Source of the DNA: Paulownia fortunei
Lineage: Eukaryota; Streptophyta; Magnoliopsida; Lamiales; Paulowniaceae
Reading direction: 5' to 3'
DNA: 64,000 nucleotides
Assembly (NCBI GenBank): GCA_019321725.1
Contig: CM033108.1
Location: forward strand, 10,496,060-10,560,059
The notes beneath the pieces were generated by a model, which had not been told where the DNA came from, ran no database searches, and worked only from the letters and a program-made list of their open reading frames with translations. Below, piece by piece: positions 25,391 to 37,075 of the stretch (its first letter is position 1; the number at the start of each line of letters is the position of its first letter). Both the position numbers and the translations under genes were made by a program.

Positions 25391-27380
25391 TGTTAGAGTA
25401 GGATGCACAATGCCCTAATTAGATTTGACGTGTTGTACTATATTTTTTTGTAAGATAATTTTATTGGGAATCATATTAATAAAAATATACTTTCTTTATC
25501 TTATGTCTTGCATTTTTTCTTTGTGCGCATTCGATAAAGTCCTTACACCAAATTTAGTTATGGGACAAGGTCGCGCATATGATGGTGATCATGGAACATG
25601 CCTCTAAGGCTTTGGTCTTCAAGTTTTGAGGTCTTTTTGAGACGGCACATCAAATAACCTAGTAAAGACTCGCACTCACAATACATACTCGTAAGACGAG
25701 GATTTCGTATTCCATTGGCATTAGCGTAGAAACGCAAGTGCATATATGTAGGTGCTTAGTAGAAAACAAGTAAATCGAACATGACCCACAGAAAATTCTT
25801 AGTTGGAGGCATTATCTGTCGAAATAAGAATTTTTGTGTTGTGATAGTACATGACTAGTTCTTGGACTTGAGACACAATGGTAACCTTGCATGCATCCTG
25901 TAATACTTTGATATATCTTCTGATTTCTTGACAATCACAAAAGAGGTATGCTTGGTATTGCACTAGTGTGCATGGAGGTTGGTTAATGGCCAACATAAAA
26001 TTCGACACTTGTCTTTTTAACAAGAAAATCTCATATGTTCTCATAGTTCATGATTTGAAGACCTTGCCCAAGGCAGAATGAATTTTAATTCATTAAGAAT
26101 CATTGAAACTTGAAACAAGATCATAATTATTGAATCATTTAGGGTTTTGACTTATAATCCATGCCATAAATTCGGGAGATTAGTTGTCGAAAAGACCATA
26201 CGTGTATGGGACTTGCAACTGAAATACATTTACATACTATTTCACCTAAAACTAGTTTGCCATGATTATTTTTTAAATATTTTTATAAATAGTGAGGTTC
26301 TTGGAATTAAGGAGTTAATTTAAAGTTGATTAATTACTTGGATTAATTAATTAGAATAATTGTTATTCATAAGTTGCAAATATTATAAGCCCACTACTAA
26401 ATTAGTTGTGAACCTAAAGGGTCACATACAGATTGGAGTGGAACATTTCTAATATAGAAATTAATCCAGTTAGTTGGATTTATTTAATTAATATATATTA
26501 ATTTAGGACTTAAATTAATTCAATAGGTTGAATTTTTTATTCAATTAATTAAAAATTGGGTAAATTACATGAATAAATTACTTGGATTAATAAGATTAGA
26601 AAGTTCAATTGGAGTGTAGTAATTAATTGATTAGTTCAATTAATTAAAATTTGGGTAAATTTAATTAATTGGATTAATTAATGAACTTTGTCAAAATCCT
26701 ATCTTCATTTTATGAAGATAGGTTCATTGAATTGGTTATTTTTGGAGAGTTTGACTCTTCCAAAACAACTAATTTCAACACATGGAAATATAAGAAAATG
26801 ATGAAAATTATGGGATAATTTTCAACCATCTATTTTTTCTTGATATGGTCGAAATGTATCTATCCCAATTTTCGGCCGCTTTCTATTATTAAGGGAAAAA
26901 AATAATTTTCATCTTTAACACTTTCCTCTTCCAAAACTTCTTCCAAAATAATCAAAAATCCTTTTTGATTATTCTATATATTGAATTATTGTTTTCCATG
27001 AGTTGGATTAAGAATTGATACACACAAATTATTCAAAACTAGATTTAAAAAGAATTAAAAATCACTAGCGAGATTTTTAATTCCGTGTTCTAGTCCAAAC
27101 ATGTGGACTATATTTAGAGGAAAAGTATTTGGATCCCTTCTGAACCTTTTTTCGAGACTAATTGATAGCAATTGATTGCTATGCACCCTACAACAACTGG
27201 AGTGCATCAATGATAAAAATCCAAAAGTTTATTTATTCTTTTGTAAAACTATCAAAAATGCGCTATCGTTAAAATCGCTTTAAACTTGGGGTGGTGCAAT
27301 AATTATTGTTGCATGTGTTTACTTTTAAATTAATTTTTAAATTTCGTTGCGGACATACCGTAGTTATAACGAACCCAACA
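25391..27380 (+). repeat. 5' LTR of Copia A
   Basis: Starts TGTTAGAGTAGGATG and ends TATAACGAACCCAACA. It is 1990 bp, about 165 bp shorter than its 3' partner; much of the difference lies near 26690-26730 compared with 34330-34560. Confidence 0.92.
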
Positions 27381-27381
27381 G

Positions 27382-27400
27382 TGGTGTCAGAGATATGGTT
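27382..27400 (+). other. Primer binding site of Copia A
   Basis: TGGTGTCAGAGATATGG directly follows the 5' LTR. It corresponds to TGGTATCAGAGCC, the complement of the initiator tRNA-Met 3' end used by most plant Copia elements, with a few changes. Confidence 0.8.
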
Positions 27401-29261
27401 TTGTATTTTTGATGTCTTATTTTTGAATTTGCTTTAGTATTTATTTGATAAATATATATATTGGTTGTATATATGATGCTGAACATGTGTGAATTTTATG
27501 AAAAATTAATATTTTAATTATTAAAATTGAAATACCATGATTACACCACCACTACTATCGAACCACCATTGTCGCTGTTTGCCAAGGGCAAGAGCAACAC
27601 TAGTTGGACGAGCAAATGGACCACTTCCCATGCACATTGTTCGTAGGTGGAGCACCCACCTAGGTTAGCACGACAACAAGTGGCTGGAAACGGGCGACAT
27701 GTCCTGGTGATGTGCACACACATTAGGTGAAGGTCACCGGATGTGCATGTGCAGTTGCAGTAGGTGCTGCGCGCGTGGGGCAGTATGCTCATGCGTGCAA
27801 GCAATATCTGTTGTGTGCGTATGTGGGGTGAATGTCACCTGACGTACGCACTCCCTACGCTAAGAGGCTACGCGTGCAGGGTAGTAGTGCCTGCGTGCAC
27901 AGGCAGAGCTCGACGCTCATGGGTGCAGTAACCTTGCATGCATAGGTCAGGTACTTGGCATCTCGATGGGCTACATCGTGTTGGGAAACGTGTTGTCATG
28001 TGTTTTTGCAAAAAAATTTGATTTTGGAATTTTAAATTGATTTTTAATTTTTAAAAAATTATTTTTCTTGAAAAATAAAAAAAAAAAATTATGCTTAAGT
28101 CTTCATATATGCAAATTAAAGATTGGTAAATTTATGTGCTTTAAAATTCATGTGATGAATGTTTATTGCATATTTTACTTAGGGATGATCATATGCCTAT
28201 GACCAATGTTATTGAACATTTTTATTATCTTTAGGTTTTTGGGATCTGCGAGCCTCTTATTCTATTTTTTGTATTACATTTAAATTATTGTAAAGAGAGT
28301 AGAATAGAAAGTGAGATTTGTATTTTAATTTTATAAACGGAGGACGTTTGATGCTCAAAGGCCTGTGATTGTATAGGTTACTAAATACAAATATAATAGA
28401 ATAGGAGATTTAAGGCCCATGAATGTATGTGTACAATATGAAATGTAATAGAATAGTTCTTTATATTTCTACCTTTAGATTAATCTTGACCCATTTTTAG
28501 CTCAAACAGGTCACATTCATCCCATCACTTTTTGCATAGGATACATGTTAGATTTTATTTAATGTTCTTAATTACACACATATGATGATGAGTATTAAAT
28601 AACCCATCTAGTAATTTAATTGATGAGGTGTTGAATAAAATCTAACCCTACTTAGTTTACGAAATTAAGTAAAGAATTTTCTATAATTCAATTTCAAACA
28701 AAAATGGACAAGTTAGGGATGACCTATCATTCCATGCCTACCATCAAATGTAGAGACATGACGATGTTACTGCACTTGATCACTGGCCATAAGTCGTGGG
28801 TTGGTCTTGTGTTGGAAAACTATGATCTCTGCTAAGCAATGCTCGTGGGATTGACTCGTTATTATGTTGGCCATGAGTCATGGGACATATTGATGCTCCA
28901 TCTAAACAAGTGTTTGATGGATGTTGTTTGATACTTAGTACCATATGGGCTCATTAAATCGGGGTGTATGGGAAAAAGTGAGGCAAAACAAACTTGAGGG
29001 TTATATAGTGATATATTGTCAAAGAGTTGACCACCGATAGAAAGATTTCATGGGCTCATAAAATTGGGGTATGAAATATTTTTGTTGGACCTCAAGCCCA
29101 CTGGGAAATTCGATTTCTTGAGACTTCCATTAGGGATGATGGAGTTCGACAAAAATAGTGGGAGACATTTAGTATTAAAGACCTTATATTAAATGAATAT
29201 GTTTTTCTCATACTTTACTCATTTTCTGCTTCATGTATATTTTGTAGATTTTTTTACTAAA
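27401..29261 (+). other. Copia A leader with GC-rich island
   Basis: About 1.9 kb of untranslated leader. It contains a GC-rich island at about 27541-27990 (CGTGCAGGG, GTGCGTGCA-like phrases) in otherwise AT-rich DNA. Element C has only about 770 bp of leader and lacks the first ~1.1 kb. The island has a minus-strand frame of 87 codons (27541-27804) that I judge spurious. Confidence 0.7.
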
Positions 29262-30090
29262 ATGGCAAAGAATCCACTAGCAACAATTCTTGAACCAAAA
29301 AAAAAATAACTGGACCAAACTTTGTTGATTAACTTAGAAACCTTAAGATAATCCTTCAATCTGAGAAAACTGGCATATATCCTCGCCATGCCTACTTCGA
29401 TTCCACCAGAGGATATTACTTTAGAAGCTTATGTAGATTATCTGTGTCATGTTGATGACAATCTGCAGGCTCGATGATATATGTTGGCATCGATGTCAAA
29501 TGAGCTAAAAAGGTAGAACTAGGATCAAGATACTACTTATTGGATCTTCCTTCACCTAAAAGAGTTGTAGGGTGAACGTACTAGGCACGTGATATCATAT
29601 CTCAAAGAAGCTTTTTAGATGTCGTATGATTGAGGGTCTTCAGTCCATGACCATGGATTGAAGATGATAACACTCACTGAAAGGCTGGCATCCATTGGAG
29701 TCATTATGGAGAACGAACTCTATACGTACTTTCTACTGCAGTCTCTACCTCCCTCATTTAACACCTTTGTTGTCAACTTTAATATGCACAATATGGAGAC
29801 TAGTTTCCCTGAGCTTGTGCATATTTTAAAGACGACTGAGTCCACTATGAAAAAGGTCAAGCTAGTTTTGCTCGTTGGATCATCTTCTGGATCAAATGCT
29901 GTAAAACCCAAGAGAGGAAAGAGAAAACTAAAGGGTTCCTCCAATCCCGACAAGTTACAGATAAAGGGCGGTGTCAAGAAAGTTTCTTTCTCAAGCTAAT
30001 GACAAGTGCCATTACTGTGGCAAACCAGGACATTAGAAGAGGAATTGCAATGAGTATCTTGCAAGCCTAAAGAGTTCAGATTAACTTATC
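29262..30090 (+). pseudogene. gag of Copia A, decayed
   Basis: Starts with ATG GCAAAGAATCC (MAKNPLATILE), the same start as gag in elements B and C. Stops interrupt the first part. The stretch 29658-29999 is open and carries the UBN2/gag-type region LQSLPPSFNTFVVNFNMH. A CCHC zinc knuckle, CHYCGKPGH-x-KRNC, follows at about 30007-30048 with all four metal ligands kept but a stop inside. The product would form the capsid-like particle and bind element RNA. Confidence 0.8.
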
Positions 30091-33050
30091 TGTTAACGAT
30101 GTTTCTTGGGTATTAGATACCAATTGTAGCTTATATATTTGCAATGATTTGTAGATAATGATAAGAAGTAGGAAGTTGGATGGAGGAGAGATGGTCCTAA
30201 GGATGGGGAATGGAGCAAGAGTTGTTGCATAGGTTATAGGCACTGTTAATCTAGATTTTGAGAATGACTCTATAATAGTTTTGAATAATTGTCTTTTTGT
30301 TCTAAATATTATTAAGAACCTCTATTCCGGTTTTGGATAGAGAGAGTTTTAGATTTACCATTGAGAATGAAAATTGTTATATTTTCAAATGTTTTGATTT
30401 TATCTATTCAGGTTCATTGACGAATTGCTTATATACTATTATTCCCTATAACCCTATTCTCACAATTCAGAAAAATAAAAGAAAATTAGATAATCATAGT
30501 TCCATGAGCCTATAGCACGCAAGATTAGGGCATATTTCTGAAAAAAAGATTAATAAGTTGGCACAATTGCTTGACCTAAAGTATGAGCAAGAATTGCCAA
30601 CATGTGAATCCCGCCTTAAAGAAAAGATGACCAAATATCCATTTGTTGGACAAGTAGAGTGAGCAAAACATCTATTGAATTTGATCCAAATATCTAGTAT
30701 GTAGGCCGCTAAGTGTTAGTGCCTGAGGGAACTATAAATACTTCTTAACCTTTATCGAATGTTTTTGAAAAGTTCAAAAAACTCAGAAGTGAAGTAGAGA
30801 AACAACCTGACATTAGTTTAAAGACTCTTCAATCTGATCGAGGAGGTAAGTACTTAAGTACAGAGTTTTTAGATTATCTAAGAAAGAATAAGATTCTCTC
30901 ATAGTAGACTTCTCCTACTACTCTTAATGAGGTTCTGGAATACAGGAATCGAACTTTGTTCGACATGGTTTGATCTATGATGAGTTTCACTTCATTGTCT
31001 CTTTCATTCTGGGGCTATGCCTTGGAAACAGTAGCATACCTATTAAACAGGGTGCCATCTAAAGCTGTACCCAAAACACCATATGAGATATAGTGTGGTA
31101 AGACACCTTTCTATAAATACCTTAGGGTATGGGGGTGTATTGCTTATGTGAAGTAGCAAGTGGGAGATAAGTTGTATATGAGATCCATCTTATGCAAGTT
31201 CGTGGGGTATTCAAAGGAGTCTATTGGATATTATTTCTATGATGCCTCAGAACAAAAGGTGTTTATTTCAAGGAATGCCACATATTTTGAAAAAGAATTT
31301 CTATAAGAGAGAAGTGGCAAAGTCGTGGAACTTGAAGAAGTTCAAGAATCACAGAACACCTCAACTGTCATAGTAGATGACACACCAACTGATGTTGGGC
31401 CCTCTGAGGCACAACCTCTTTGTAGATCCGAAAGGGTTTCTAGGGTACTTGATAAGTATGGTTTTATGTTAAAGAACTAAAAAGAGAGACTCCCCTTGGA
31501 TAATGATCCAAAAAGTAATGAAGAGACGATGTGTGATACTGACTTGAAAAAATGGCAAGAAGCTATACAATTCAAGATGGACTCCATGTACTTGAACAAG
31601 GTATGGACCTTGGTGGACCCACCACAGGGAATTGTTCCCATTGGCTGCAAATGGGTTTACAAGTAGAAACTTGGAGTAGATGGAGAGGTAGAAACCTATA
31701 AAGCACGTCTGGTTGCAAAAGGTTATACTCAGAAGCAAGGAATTGATTATGAGGAAACCTTTTCACCAGTAGCAATGCTTAAATCCATCCAAATTTTGCT
31801 AGCCATATCTGCATATTATGATTATGAGATATAACAAATTGATGTGAAGACCACTTTCCTTAATGGGAACATTAAGGAAGGGATTTATATGAAGCAATAA
31901 GAAGGCTTCATATCCAGTAGGAGCGAGCAAAAGGTTTGCAAGCTCTAGAAGTCCATTTATGGACTCAAACAAGCTTCGAGGAGTTAGAACATTCGATTTA
32001 ATGAAACAATCAAAATATTTGATTTTCATAAGAACCTGGATAAAGCATGTGTCTACAAGAAGGTTAGTGGGAGGGAAGTTACATTTGTTATGCTCTACAT
32101 TGATGACATCCTACTTATTGGGAATGATGTAGGGATGTTGCAGTTAATGAGGACTTGGTTGTCTAAATAGTTTTCCATGAAGGAATCGGGAGATGCATCT
32201 TTTAACCTAGGGATAAAAATCTATAAAATAGATCTAGAAGGATGATCGGACTATCTCAGTCCATGTACATAGACAAAGTGCTAAAAAAGTTTACCATGGA
32301 GGAATCCAAATGAAGATTCCTGCCTATGAGTCATGGGGTTTCACTTTCTAAGGCTATGTCTCCTAAGACACCTAAAGAGAAAGAAATGATGACTTGCAAT
32401 AGGAAGTATAATGTATGCAATATTGTGTACAAGGCCTAATATCATATATGCTCTGAGTATCACGGGCAGATATCAGTCCAATCCAGGGAAAGAACACTGG
32501 AAAGCTGTTAAGATTATCATCAAGTACTTAAGAAGGACTAATGATATCTTTTTGATATAAGACAATGGAGAACTAAAACTAGAGGGATATCAGACTCTAG
32601 TTTTCAGTTTGATATAGACAACTCAAAGTCCATGTATGAATACATATTCACCTTGTATGGTGGTGCGGTTAGTTGGAAAAGTTCTAAGCAACATACGACC
32701 GCAGAATCTACCACTGAGGTTGAATATATTATTGCATCAGATGCAGTAAAATAAACTATTTAGATAAGAAATTTCATTCAAAGGTTGGGTGTAGTTTTAT
32801 CCATTGTTGATCCGATTATGATTTACTATGATAACAATGGGGCCATTGTGCAAGCAAAGAAGCTAAGATCTCATCAAATATCCAAACATATAATAAGACG
32901 ATATCACTTGATCAGAGAGATCGTTGGTAGAGGCGACGTCATTGTGGATCGAGTTGCCTCAATAGAAAATATAGCAAACTCACTTACTAAACCCTAGCAT
33001 AGAAGGTATTAGATGGACATCTCGAAAAGATGGGTTTTAGATATATGAGA
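30091..33050 (+). pseudogene. pol of Copia A (protease, integrase, RT, RNase H), decayed
   Basis: Order as in Copia. The protease site is decayed to LDTNCSLYICN near 30115 (Gly of D-T-G changed). The gag-pre-integrase and HHCC zinc region is at about 30510-30620 (HARLGHISEKKINKL). The integrase core has lost sequence near 30690-30780. RT shows GCKWVYK, ARLVAKGYTQKQGIDYEETF (31708-31767), KSIYGLKQAS and YIDDILLIGND (about 32096-32128), the last being the catalytic Y-x-D-D. RNase H ends in YYDNNGAIVQAKKLRSHQ and ANSLTKP (stop at 32997). There are more than twenty stops or frame changes. Confidence 0.85.
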
Positions 33051-33057
33051 AATTGGA

Positions 33058-33069
33058 GTTGTGGGAGAT
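33058..33069 (+). other. Polypurine tract of Copia A
   Basis: GTTGTGGGAGAT directly precedes the 3' LTR start TGTCAGAG. It is the usual plus-strand primer position. Confidence 0.75.
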
Positions 33070-35223
33070 TGTCAGAGTAGGATGCCCAACACCCCAATTA
33101 GATTAGGTGTATTGTACTATTTTCTTTTGTAAGATAATTTTATTGGAAATTATATTAATGAAAAGGCCATTTTTTATCTTATGTCTTGCATTTTTTCTTT
33201 CTGCGTATTAGATAAAGTCCTTAAACCAAATGTAGCTACGGGGCATGGTTGAGCATATGATAGAGAACATGAAACATGCATTTAAGGCTTTTTGAGATGG
33301 ACATCAAATAACCTAGTAAAGATTTGTGCATATGATATATGCTCGTAAGATGAAGATGTCACATTCCATTGGCATTAGTATAGAAACGTAATTGCATGTA
33401 TGTGGGTGCTTGTTAGAGAATAAGTACACTAAACATGGCCAGAAGGAAATTTTTAGTTGGAGGCTTTGTCAGTCAAAATAAGAATTTTTATGTTGCGATT
33501 TACACAGCTAGTCCTCGGACTTATGGCATGATGGTAGCCTTATGTGCATCCTGCAACACTTTGATATATCTTCTGATTGCTTGACAATCACAAATAGGGT
33601 ATATTGGATGTTGCATTTATGTGCGTAGAGGTTTGTCAATGGCCAACATAGAATTCGACACTTGTCTTTTTAACAAGAGAATTACTTATGTTTTCATAGT
33701 TCGTGATTTAAAGACTTTGGCCATGACATAATGAATTTTAATTCATCAATAATCATTGGAACTTGAAATGGGATCATAGTTATTGAATCGTTTAGGATTT
33801 TGATTTATAATCCATACCCTAGATTGATTCGGGAGATTAGTTGTTGGAAGGATCATATGAGTATGAGACTCATAATTGAAATAAGTTTACTCGTCATTTT
33901 ACCTAAAACTAGTTTGCCATGATTACTTGCTTGATATTTTCATGAATAGTGAGATCTTGGAATTAAGGAGTTAATTCCAAATGAATTACTTAATCGAATT
34001 AATTAATTAAAATAATTATTATTCATAAGTTGCAAATATTATAAGCCATTACTACCTAAGTTGTGAACCTAAAGGGTCATACACAAGTTGAAGTAAAACA
34101 TTTCTAATTTAAGAATTAATCCAAGTAGTTAGACTTATTTAATTAATAGAGATGAATTTAGGGCTTAAAATAATTCAATAGGTTGAATTAATTATTTAAT
34201 TAAATAAAAAGATTATTTAATTAAGTTTATAAGATTAGGAAGCCCAATTGGAGTGTAGTAATTAATTGATTGGACCAATTAATTAGAATTAGGTAAATTT
34301 GATTAATTGGATTAATTAATGGACTTTGTAAAAGTTCAAGCCCAAAATTAAGGTGGTTTTATATTTAAAGGCGCACTTAAATTATTAGAAGAAAATAAAA
34401 ATAAGATATTATGATTTTTTTATTAATTATCTTATGAAGATAATTAGAGTTATTAGATATCTATTTTGATTGTATTGGAATAGTCCAACTAATCAAGAAG
34501 AGGGAGAAAGGGGCTGATTTTGTGGCTTGTAGAAGTCTACAAAATCTGCCACATTCATTCTGTGGAGATAGTTCATTGAATTAGTTATTTTTGGAGAGTT
34601 TGACTCTTCCAAAATAAATAATTTCAACATATGGAAATATAGGGAAATGATGGAAATTATGAGATAATATTTAGCCATTTATTTTTCCTTGATATGGCTA
34701 AAAATATGAGGATGTATCTATCCCAATTTTTGGCCAATTTATATTATTAAGGGGAAAAAATATTTTTCATCTTTAACACTTTTCTCTTCCAAAACTTCTT
34801 TCAAAATAATCAAAAATCCTCTTTGATTGTTCTATGTACTGAATTCTTTATTTTCCACAAGTTGGATTAAGAATTGATACACATAAATCACTCCAAAGTA
34901 GATTTAAAAAGATTTAAAAATCACTGGCGAGATTCTTAATTCTGTGTTCTAGTCTAAACGTGTGGACTATCTTTAGAGAAAAAATATTTGAATCCCTCGT
35001 GAACCTTGTTAGAGAGTGATTGATAGCAGTTCATTGCTACACACCTTATAGTAATTGGAGTACATCAAAGGTAAAAATACAAGACTATATTTACTCTTTT
35101 ATAAAATTATAAAAAACACGCGATTATTAGAATCGCTTCAAACTTGGGGTGATGCAATAATTGTTATTATTGTTTATTTTTAAATTCTACTGTGCATACC
35201 TCGTAGTTATAGTGAATCCAACA
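33070..35223 (+). repeat. 3' LTR of Copia A
   Basis: Starts TGTCAGAGTAGGATG and ends TATAGTGAATCCAACA; 2154 bp. It carries extra sequence at about 34390-34560 that is absent from the 5' LTR. The TTAATT-rich part is at about 33980-34320. Confidence 0.92.
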
Positions 35224-37058
35224 CCTAATCCAATTTGGGAGTGTGTGGTTCAATTTTTTAATTCAATATTTAAAATAAGGCCTTGAACCTTTTTGAAGAG
35301 CTTATGGAACCTTAAGTGTGGAAGAATATTTGTAAGAGAGAAAATAACTTGGGAGAAAAATAAAGAGGAGAGTGGCCGATTTTTGTTGCTTCAAAAAGCT
35401 TGAATTTTTCCAGTAAATAATTATTTATTTATACATTTTAAGAGTTACCTAATCCAATTAGGTAACCTGTCCTAATCCAATTTGGAAACCTCTCCTTATT
35501 CTTATCCATTTCTTTCTCTCCAAGACAATCTCCATCCATAAATAACTAGGAGTCTTATTTAATTTTAATTATGACTCCTAATGGGCCTTTAACCCCATGG
35601 GCTAGGACTCTTAATTATTTATTAAAGTTCAATTAATTGATCTTCATCAATTAATCAAGTTCAACTTAATTAATTGATCCAATCAATTAATTAATAATTT
35701 CATAAAAGGCCACCTAATCAAATTAGGCCCAATTAAATTAATTATTTTATTTTAATTGGTTAAATTAAAATAATTATATTAGTTTGATTTGTTAAATTAA
35801 TTTAGCTCCTTAAATTAATTTATGTCTAGCTAATTAATTGATCTAATCAATTAATTAACTCACTCCCATGAGTCACTAATCCTTATTAAGTCCAAATAAA
35901 TAATGATATAATTTATTGGGAAGAATTAATTTAATCCCTTAAATCAATTCTAGTTCAAGTTAATTAATCATCATTAATGAAGTTAGTCCAACACCTTAAA
36001 TCAAATCAGATTAGAAGTGGATCAGCTCAATTTGTTGTGACCCATTAGGTTCACAACTAAACTAGTAGTGTTTTTACAACTCTTACAACTTATGAATAAA
36101 TTAATATTTTGATTAATTAATCTAATTACATTAATTATCTTATAATTAACTCCTTAATTTCAAGAAACTCACAAATCAAGGGAAACACCTAGTAGTGCAT
36201 CTTAACTACCTAGTCTTAGGTGAATAACAAGTGAACCTTTTCTACTATGAGTACTATGCATACGATCCTTCTGTCAACTAATTAAGTCTATAGCATAGTT
36301 TAGTAGTCAAAACCCTATTATGACTTAATAACTATGATCCCATTTCAAGTTACATTAATTTTTTGATGAATCACTAGAAAACTCCCATCTAGTGTTCATC
36401 TTGCATTAGCCAAGGTTTTCAGGATCAAGGACTATAAAAACTTGGGAGATTTACTTATTCAACCAGATAGATGATGGATCATTGGTTGGCCACTCATTGA
36501 CTTACATACATGAAGATCATACACCCAATGTAAACCCCTTATGATTATTATGTAATTGGAAAATACATCAAAGTATATGATGTCGTGCACAAGGCTACCA
36601 TGGTGCCTCAAGTTTAAGGACTAGTTAATGGAGTATCGTAACTGAAAAATTCTCATTCGACAAAGATAATTTCCAAATGAGAATTTCCCATGGGCCATTT
36701 CGTGTACTTGTTCTCTGACAAGAGCCTACACATGTGCACTACCATCCCTACGCCAATATATATGGAATGAGATATTTTCCTTCCAAGCATGCATCGTGTG
36801 TGTAATTCTATCAGGCTTATCGATGTCCCATCTCAATAAACTCCCGACTTGAAATAAGTTTAAGATCAAAATCATAGTGACATGTTCCATAATCGCCATC
36901 ATATGCGTGATCATGCCGCGTCGCTATTTATGATATAGGGACTTTATCTAATTGACAACATAATTCAAGATAAAGAAAATGCCTTTCCATGAATAAGATC
37001 TTTTTTAAAAGAGTATAAAAGCTCTCCATTAATTGGCCTATCGGGCACTACTCTAACA
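35224..37058 (-). mobile_element. Copia B 3' LTR, second piece
   Basis: Continues the reversed LTR broken at 25390 and ends CGGGCACTACTCTAACA at 37058, the complement of the family start. Immediately after it ATCTTTCAATTGCC is the complement of a polypurine-type sequence GGCAATTGAAAGAT. This shows that the LTR is the 3' LTR of element B, whose coding part lies to the right on the minus strand. Confidence 0.85.
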
Positions 37059-37075
37059 ATCTTTCAATTGCCCTA

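Larger units (their letters stand above)
25391..35223 (+). mobile_element. Complete but decayed Copia element A
   Basis: A 9833-bp element with two LTRs (25391-27380 and 33070-35223), a primer binding site, a long leader, gag, pol and a polypurine tract, all in forward order. It is flanked by TCTAA (25386-25390) and CCTAA (35224-35228), a 5-bp duplication with one mismatch. It sits inside the reversed 3' LTR of element B. Its genes carry many stops, so it cannot move by itself. The long LTRs and total length resemble plant Tork/Angela-type Copia, but the lineage was not tested. Confidence 0.9.

Noticed and set aside
27541..27804. 87-codon minus-strand open frame in a GC-rich block
   Set aside because: It lies in the untranslated leader of Copia A, has a Cys/His/Thr-rich composition typical of reading GC-rich noncoding DNA, and has no recognisable domain.
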